Source: Deltaproteobacteria bacterium (GTDB lineage Bacteria; Desulfobacterota; Desulfobacteria; Desulfobacterales; B30-G6). From it: a DNA stretch of 9,528 bases. The DNA is taken from NCBI GenBank assembly GCA_003647375.1, contig QMMS01000174.1, positions 1-9,528 on the forward strand, written 5' to 3'. Below are positions 5,945 to 9,528 of the stretch, one piece after another; the first letter of the stretch is position 1, and each line of letters starts with the position of its first letter. Under the pieces are notes generated by a model, which did not search any database, was not told where the DNA came from, and was given only the letters and a program-made list of their open reading frames with translations. Position numbers and translations under genes: made by a program.

Positions 5945-5982
5945 TTTAATCAGTACCGGGTTCATTGGGCCCGGGTATTTAC
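5944..5982 (+). promoter_or_regulatory. Shared arginine-gene leader motif, argD copy
   Basis: GTTTAATC, one extra A, GTACCGGGT, a 7-base loop (TCATTGG), GCCCGG, one base, TATTTAC. The argH copy at 7432-7469 has the same blocks with a different 7-base loop. CCGGG and CCCGG pair to make a small stem. It ends 19 bases before the argD ATG. It may be an RNA hairpin in the 5' untranslated region or a palindromic operator; TTTAAT (5945-5950) is itself a good -10 match. No other gene leader in the window carries it. Confidence 0.6.
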
Positions 5983-6001
5983 CGTGGAGGTGGAAAAAGA
6001 G

Positions 6002-7198
6002 ATGACAAGTCAGGAACTGCGGCACAAAGCCGACGCCGTTATGATGCACACTTACAATCGTTTTCCCGTGGTTTTGGTAAAGGGTAAGGGGTGTATTGTT
6101 TGGGATATGGAAGGGCGCTCTTACAGGGATTTTATTGCCGGTATTGCGGTTTGCAATTTGGGGCACGCCCACCCAGTTGTTTCAGAGGCATTGCGAAAGC
6201 AAGCGGAGTCCCTGTGGCATGTATCAAATTTGTATTACACGGTACCCCAGACAGAACTAGCCGACTGGTTGACGGGTCATAGTTTTGCGGACCGTGTTTT
6301 CTTTTGCAATAGTGGCGCGGAGGCCAATGAGGCGGCCATCAAGTTGTGCCGCAAGTATTTCTATGACCGTGGTGAAAAAGAAAGATATCGCATTATTTCC
6401 ATGACCCACTCATTTCATGGCCGGACCATGGCAGCACTCTCCGCGACAGGGCAAGATAAAATCAAAAAAGGGTTCGACCCGATACTGGATGGGTTTGACT
6501 TCGTGCCGTTTGATGATATGGATGCTTTGAAGCAAAAAGTGGGTTCATCTACGGCGGCAGTCATGCTGGAGCCTGTCCAGGGGGAGGGCGGCGTTCGGTG
6601 CCCATCGCCGGCCTACCTGCAAGCTGTTCGAAAACTTTGTGATGATACCGGAACACTGCTGGTGTTCGATGAAATCCAGACAGGTATGGGGCGGACCGGA
6701 AAGCTGTTTGCATATGAGCATTTTGGCATTGTGCCTGATGTCATGTCTCTGGCAAAAGCGCTGGGAAACGGCCTGCCTATCGGCGCGATACTTGCTACAG
6801 AACAGGTTGCATCGGCATTTTCCCCCGGGGCACATGCCACCACGTTTGGTGGGACGCCGATTGTTACGGCGGCTGCGCTCGCAGTCGTCAAGACCATGGA
6901 GGCGGAAAATATTGTAGCGCATGGTGCGCATGTGGGTTCCTATTTTAAAAAGAAGTTGCAATCGCTTCAGGAGAAACATCCGGTTATTGAAGATGTCCGG
7001 GGGTTTGGGCTTCTCATAGGAATGCAACTGAAGATAAAGGGTGACGGCGTGGTGACGGCGTGCCTGGAAAAGGGTTTTCTGGTTAATTGTATCCAGGAGT
7101 CGGTCTTGCGGTTTGCGCCACCGCTTATCATCCAAAAGACCGATATCGATGCGTTGGTGGATTGTCTGGATGAGGTGCTTATGGAAATAACTATTTAA
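6002..7198 (+). CDS. argD: Acetylornithine aminotransferase
   Basis: PLP enzyme, class III aminotransferase, making N2-acetylornithine from N-acetylglutamate semialdehyde and glutamate in arginine synthesis; paralogues can also act in lysine synthesis. With the ATG at 6002 the product has 398 residues, the normal length. Visible motifs: SGAEANEAA (104-112, cofactor phosphate), EPVQGEGG (190-197), D223 in FDEIQTG (pyridine nitrogen), and the Schiff-base lysine K252 in SLAKALGNG. GGAGG at 5986-5990 and the family-like N-terminus (MTSQELRHKAD) support this start over TTG at 5939, which would add 21 residues encoded by the shared leader motif. The stop codon overlaps the first bases of the inverted repeat that follows. 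Neighbouring argF and argG, often present, are absent. Confidence 0.93.
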   Translation: MTSQELRHKADAVMMHTYNRFPVVLVKGKGCIVWDMEGRSYRDFIAGIAVCNLGHAHPVVSEALRKQAESLWHVSNLYYTVPQTELADWLTGHSFADRVFFCNSGAEANEAAIKLCRKYFYDRGEKERYRIISMTHSFHGRTMAALSATGQDKIKKGFDPILDGFDFVPFDDMDALKQKVGSSTAAVMLEPVQGEGGVRCPSPAYLQAVRKLCDDTGTLLVFDEIQTGMGRTGKLFAYEHFGIVPDVMSLAKALGNGLPIGAILATEQVASAFSPGAHATTFGGTPIVTAAALAVVKTMEAENIVAHGAHVGSYFKKKLQSLQEKHPVIEDVRGFGLLIGMQLKIKGDGVVTACLEKGFLVNCIQESVLRFAPPLIIQKTDIDALVDCLDEVLMEITI

Positions 7199-7391
7199 AT
7201 CCGAAGCACGAAATTCGAAATCCTAAACGGTTCGACAGGCTCACCGCCCTGAGCAAGGTCGAAGAGCAATACCTAATGATCCAAATTCGAATGATCAAAA
7301 CAAGACTTTGGAGATGCAAGTTCAAGCACTATGTTTGAATCCTTTGAACATTCGATTTTTGGATTTGTTTCGTATTTCGATATTCGGATTT
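7197..7391. repeat. Long imperfect inverted repeat, AAATCCGAA family, between argD and argH
   Basis: AAATCCGAA (7197-7205) is the exact complement of TTCGGATTT (7383-7391). Pairing continues with gaps through CGAAAT blocks, and ATCCAAATTCGAATGATCAAA (7280-7300 area) matches the complement of the region around 7346-7370. The left end overlaps the argD TAA. The left arm is interrupted by a separate hairpin at 7231-7263, which looks like a later insertion. AT-rich repeats of this AAATTCGAAAT style are common between genes in this lineage, as far as I recall. Confidence 0.6.
7231..7263. repeat. REP-like hairpin nested in the larger inverted repeat
   Basis: TTCGAC (7231-7236) pairs with GTCGAA (7258-7263), and inside GCTCA (7239-7243) pairs with TGAGC (7250-7254) around CCGCCC. 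This TTCGACAGGCTCA...TGAGC...GTCGAA design is a widespread bacterial REP-type palindrome. It sits within the left arm of the 7197-7391 repeat and breaks its pairing. Confidence 0.65.
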
Positions 7392-7431
7392 AGAGCTTAA
7401 TTAACCGATTTATTAATATAAATCCTATATT
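7391..7431 (+). promoter_or_regulatory. argH upstream blocks shared with argD
   Basis: TAGAG (7391-7395), TTAACC (7401-7406), six bases, TTAATAT (7413-7419), five bases, CTATATT (7425-7431). TATATT at 7426-7431 is a possible -10 with TTAACC as a -35 at a long spacing of 19. Alternatively TTTAAT at 7433-7438 is the -10. The blocks are immediately followed by the hairpin motif, without the insert seen at argD. Confidence 0.5.
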
Positions 7432-7469
7432 GTTTAATCGTACCGGGTCTCTTCTGCCCGGATATTTAC
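7432..7469 (+). promoter_or_regulatory. Shared arginine-gene leader motif, argH copy
   Basis: GTTTAATC, GTACCGGGT, a 7-base loop (CTCTTCT), GCCCGG, one base, TATTTAC. Apart from the loop, a one-base gap and the base after GCCCGG, every position matches the argD copy at 5944-5982. CCGGG/CCCGG form the stem. It ends 28 bases before the argH ATG, leaving the Shine-Dalgarno AAAGG (7484-7488) outside the hairpin. Confidence 0.6.
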
Positions 7470-7497
7470 TCTCTGTTTTAGTGAAAGGTTAAAGGAA

Positions 7498-8883
7498 ATG
7501 TCCGAAAAACTCTGGGATGGCAGATTTTCTGAAAAAACCAGTCGAAGTGTTGAGCGGTTCACGTCTTCGATAGACATCGACAGACGCTTGTACCCATATG
7601 ACATCGAAGGGAGTATCGCCCACTGCAAAACCCTGGCAAAAGCGGGTATCATAACAGATGATGAAGCCTCGACTCTTGTTCAAGGGCTCGGTGTTGTCAA
7701 GCGGGAGATCGCTCATGGAGATTTTTTATTCGACCATGCCCTGGAAGATATTCACATGCACATCGAGGCCCGGCTTTTCCAGGAAGTGGGCAAGGTTGCC
7801 CAGAAACTGCATACGGCCAGAAGTCGAAATGACCAGGTTGCCCTGGATATACGAATGTTCCTGCGTGACAAGACTCGCCAGACGATTTCGCACCTGACAA
7901 CGCTTCGTCGCACGCTAATTGACATGGCCAGAACCCACATTGACGTGATCATGCCGGGTTATACCCATTTGCAGCATGCCCAGCCGGTGTTGTTCAGTCA
8001 CCATCTAATGGCATATTGTGAAATGTTCAAGCGTGACTGTGAACGCTTTCAGGATGCCCTGGAGCGAATCGATGTCATGCCACTGGGATCTGCAGCACTT
8101 GCGGGTACGACCTATCCCATAGATCGCCATTACACTGCCCAGCTTTTGGAATTCAGCCGTGTATCTCCCAACAGCATGGATGCGGTTTCCGACAGGGATT
8201 TTATTCTGGAATATCTTGCTCATGCCAGTATTTGTATGGTTCATTTCAGCAGGATATCAGAAGAAATCGTCCTGTGGTCCTCTTCGGAGTTCAACTTCAT
8301 CGAGATGCCGGACGCTTTTGCCACGGGCAGCAGTATTATGCCGCAGAAAAAAAATCCTGATGTCCCGGAGCTGGTTCGGGGAAAAACCGGTGGTGTTTTT
8401 GGTGATTTATTGACCGTGCTGACACTGATGAAATCGCTGCCCTTGGCTTACAACAGAGATATGCAGGAAGACAAACTGCCGCTCTTTCGATCCGTTGATA
8501 CGCTGTGCGACTGCATCGAAATCTATATCCGGATGTTGCCGAACATTCATGTTAACAAGGAACACATGCTGCAGGCTGCGTCTGTTGGATTTCTCAATGC
8601 AACCGATTTAGCGGATTATCTGGTCGGTAAGGGCATGACGTTTCGAGAGGCTCATGGATGTGTTGGAAAAGCTGTTGGCTTTGCTATTCAGCACGGAAAA
8701 GAACTTAACGAACTTTCCTTGAAGGAACTGAAAAACTTTTCATCACTCATGGGCGACGATGTTTTTTCATTCATTGCCATGGACCAGATGATCGGGAGAC
8801 GGACATCTTTTGGTGGAACCGCCAAACAGAATGTGGTTGAACAGATTGCAAAAGCGGAAAATGAGATTACGGATGCGAAATGA
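7498..8883 (+). CDS. argH: Argininosuccinate lyase
   Basis: Last step of arginine synthesis: splits argininosuccinate into arginine and fumarate, in the cytoplasm, as a homotetramer of the fumarase/aspartase superfamily. The 461-residue product starts with the typical MSEKLWDGRF. It carries HTARSRND (105-112), the catalytic histidine H160 in GYTHLQHAQP, and the superfamily signature GSSIMPQKKNP (277-287) with the catalytic serine S279. Length is standard and nothing is missing. The start is preceded by AAAGG at 7484-7488. The gene has its own leader, sharing its motif with argD, so it is probably regulated with argD but may be transcribed separately. A lipoprotein gene follows within five bases. 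Confidence 0.95.
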   Translation: MSEKLWDGRFSEKTSRSVERFTSSIDIDRRLYPYDIEGSIAHCKTLAKAGIITDDEASTLVQGLGVVKREIAHGDFLFDHALEDIHMHIEARLFQEVGKVAQKLHTARSRNDQVALDIRMFLRDKTRQTISHLTTLRRTLIDMARTHIDVIMPGYTHLQHAQPVLFSHHLMAYCEMFKRDCERFQDALERIDVMPLGSAALAGTTYPIDRHYTAQLLEFSRVSPNSMDAVSDRDFILEYLAHASICMVHFSRISEEIVLWSSSEFNFIEMPDAFATGSSIMPQKKNPDVPELVRGKTGGVFGDLLTVLTLMKSLPLAYNRDMQEDKLPLFRSVDTLCDCIEIYIRMLPNIHVNKEHMLQAASVGFLNATDLADYLVGKGMTFREAHGCVGKAVGFAIQHGKELNELSLKELKNFSSLMGDDVFSFIAMDQMIGRRTSFGGTAKQNVVEQIAKAENEITDAK

Positions 8884-8887
8884 GTCC

Positions 8888-9325
8888 ATGTGTCGACTAA
8901 TCAAATATCATGTTGTTACGATGTTGACCCTGATGCTATTTGGGGTATCGGGCTGCGGTATCAAGGGCTTGCCTGTCCCACCCCGTTATTCGAAACCTCC
9001 TGCTGTGAGCGATCTGCAATACCAGGTGGTCGGCAACCAGATCAACCTGACCTGGTCCGTCCCCATCCCAAAGCAAGCGAGCGATAACCCTACCATCGCT
9101 GGTGCGAAGGTGTTGCGCTTGAAAGAGTCTTTAAAGAACTTACCCTGCCGGGACTGCCCACAGACATTTAGGATTATTCGAAAGATCCCGGCTCGGTCTG
9201 AAACTATGCAATTTCAGGATACTATCGACAAAGGGTTCAGATACTATTATAAAATCGTGTTATATGACGCGGGAAATCAAGACGGCGAGGACTCCGATAT
9301 TGTCCGTGTTGAGAATAGAAAATGA
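8888..9325 (+). CDS. Small lipoprotein with a fibronectin type III-like domain
   Basis: A 145-residue protein. Residues 1-22 are a lipoprotein signal peptide ending VSG, with the lipidated cysteine at C23 (lipobox VSGC). The mature start CGIKGLPVPP recalls the short LptM/YifL-type motif (CGxKGPLxxPP). Residues about 38-143 look like an Fn3 beta-sandwich: AVSDLQYQVVGNQINLTW opens it and FRYYYKIVLYDAGNQDGEDS closes it. A CxxC (C87, C90) sits in a middle loop and might form a disulfide or bind a metal. An alternative ATG at 8873 would overlap argH by 11 bases and add five residues. In related genomes a lipoprotein commonly sits behind argH, ahead of lysA; lysA is not seen here. Function is unknown. 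Confidence 0.82.
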   Translation: MCRLIKYHVVTMLTLMLFGVSGCGIKGLPVPPRYSKPPAVSDLQYQVVGNQINLTWSVPIPKQASDNPTIAGAKVLRLKESLKNLPCRDCPQTFRIIRKIPARSETMQFQDTIDKGFRYYYKIVLYDAGNQDGEDSDIVRVENRK

Positions 9326-9386
9326 GATAGGAATACAGGACTTTCACAAAGAAGCGACGTAACTATTCAGCCACAGATTCACACAG
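9326..9386. repeat. CACAGATTCACACAGAT leader of the GxxExxY gene
   Basis: Contains CCACAGATTCACACAGATGA (9371-9390), in which CACAGAT is nearly repeated. I recall this sequence style as a common companion of GxxExxY genes, so it probably moved with the gene below as one repeat unit. No promoter or terminator is clear between the lipoprotein stop and this point. Confidence 0.4.
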
Positions 9387-9528
9387 ATGAACGCAGCTAT
9401 GTTTCAACACAAAGAAATTACAGATATTATACTTAGAAGTTTTTATGAAGTTTATCATGAAGCACAATTAATCAATTACTTGAAGGCAACAAATATTGAA
9501 GTTGGCTTATTATTAAATTTCGGCAGAA
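9387..9528 (+). pseudogene. GxxExxY-family protein, internally deleted, cut by window end
   Basis: The open frame reads from ATG at 9387 (or 9399) to the last base. It begins like the family N-terminus (KEITDIILRSFYEVY) and then jumps straight to the family C-terminus (HEAQLINYLKATNIEVGLLL, NFG). The roughly 70 to 80 residues that normally lie between, including the GxxExxY motif that names the family, are missing, yet the frame is kept. Family members are small proteins of about 125 residues, often multicopy, with a nuclease-like fold suggested but no settled role. Probably a decayed copy, or a collapse made by the assembler at a repeat. The junction near 9467 (TTTATCATGAAGC) is where to look. 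Confidence 0.65.

Noticed and set aside
5939..6001. TTG start giving argD 21 extra residues
   Set aside because: The added stretch overlaps the conserved leader motif, does not resemble the family N-terminus, and the ATG at 6002 has a GGAGG upstream.
6545..7135. 196-codon open frame on the minus strand inside argD
   Set aside because: Antisense shadow of a conserved enzyme; the product is rich in R, C and H with no family resemblance and no ribosome binding site.
8810..8887. Longer lipoprotein start within argH
   Set aside because: It would place 26 charged residues before the signal peptide and overlap argH by 74 bases; ATG at 8888 gives a normal lipoprotein signal.
1..9528. tRNA, rRNA, riboswitch or anti-phage system
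   Set aside because: I found no cloverleaf with TTCRA arm, no rRNA sequence, no known riboswitch core and no defence-type gene set.

Overview
The window reads as chromosomal DNA of a Desulfobacterota (delta-proteobacterial) sulfate reducer, most like the Desulfobacteraceae/Desulfosarcinaceae. This is inferred from protein flavour, from gene neighbourhoods (family-4 uracil-DNA glycosylase, nfeD, slipin; xerC next to arginine genes; argH followed by a small lipoprotein) and from the kinds of palindromic intergenic repeats. It is not from a database match. All confident genes lie on the + strand. Noncoding DNA is unusually abundant: six gaps of roughly 280 to 540 bases, almost all filled with repeats.

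Layout. 1-323: a 191-bp element with perfect 35-bp inverted termini, then a short leader. 324-1049: family-4 [4Fe-4S] uracil-DNA glycosylase. 1050-1327: hairpin repeat and nfeD leader. 1328-2605: NfeD membrane serine protease. 2606-2950: degenerate 9-bp and 8-bp tandem repeats. 2951-3703: slipin (stomatin/SPFH), the usual NfeD partner. 3704-4246: two long inverted-repeat elements and a candidate promoter. 4247-4573: small basic Rho-N-like protein. 4590-5531: XerC-type tyrosine recombinase. 5532-6001: a palindromic element starting right after the xerC stop, a two-hairpin extragenic palindrome, and the argD leader. 6002-7198: argD. 7199-7497: an inverted repeat carrying a nested REP-like hairpin, then the argH leader. 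7498-8883: argH. 8888-9325: lipoprotein with a fibronectin-III-like fold. 9387-9528: a GxxExxY-family gene missing its middle, running off the end.

How the genes work together. ArgD makes N-acetylornithine and ArgH makes arginine plus fumarate, so both belong to one pathway, although argB, argF and argG are not here. NfeD and the slipin form a membrane protease/scaffold pair. XerC-type recombinases resolve chromosome dimers, and the glycosylase removes uracil from DNA.

The most interesting signal is noncoding. The DNA upstream of argD and of argH shares an ordered set of blocks (TTAACC, TTAATAT, CTATATT, then a 38-39 nt hairpin motif with identical stem and flanks but a different loop), with about 52 extra bases inserted in the argD copy. 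This looks like a shared promoter/leader element of an arginine regulon, or a duplicated leader. I do not see a new defence or mobile system. Both ends of the window fall in repeat-type sequence, so it may be a whole contig bounded by repeats.
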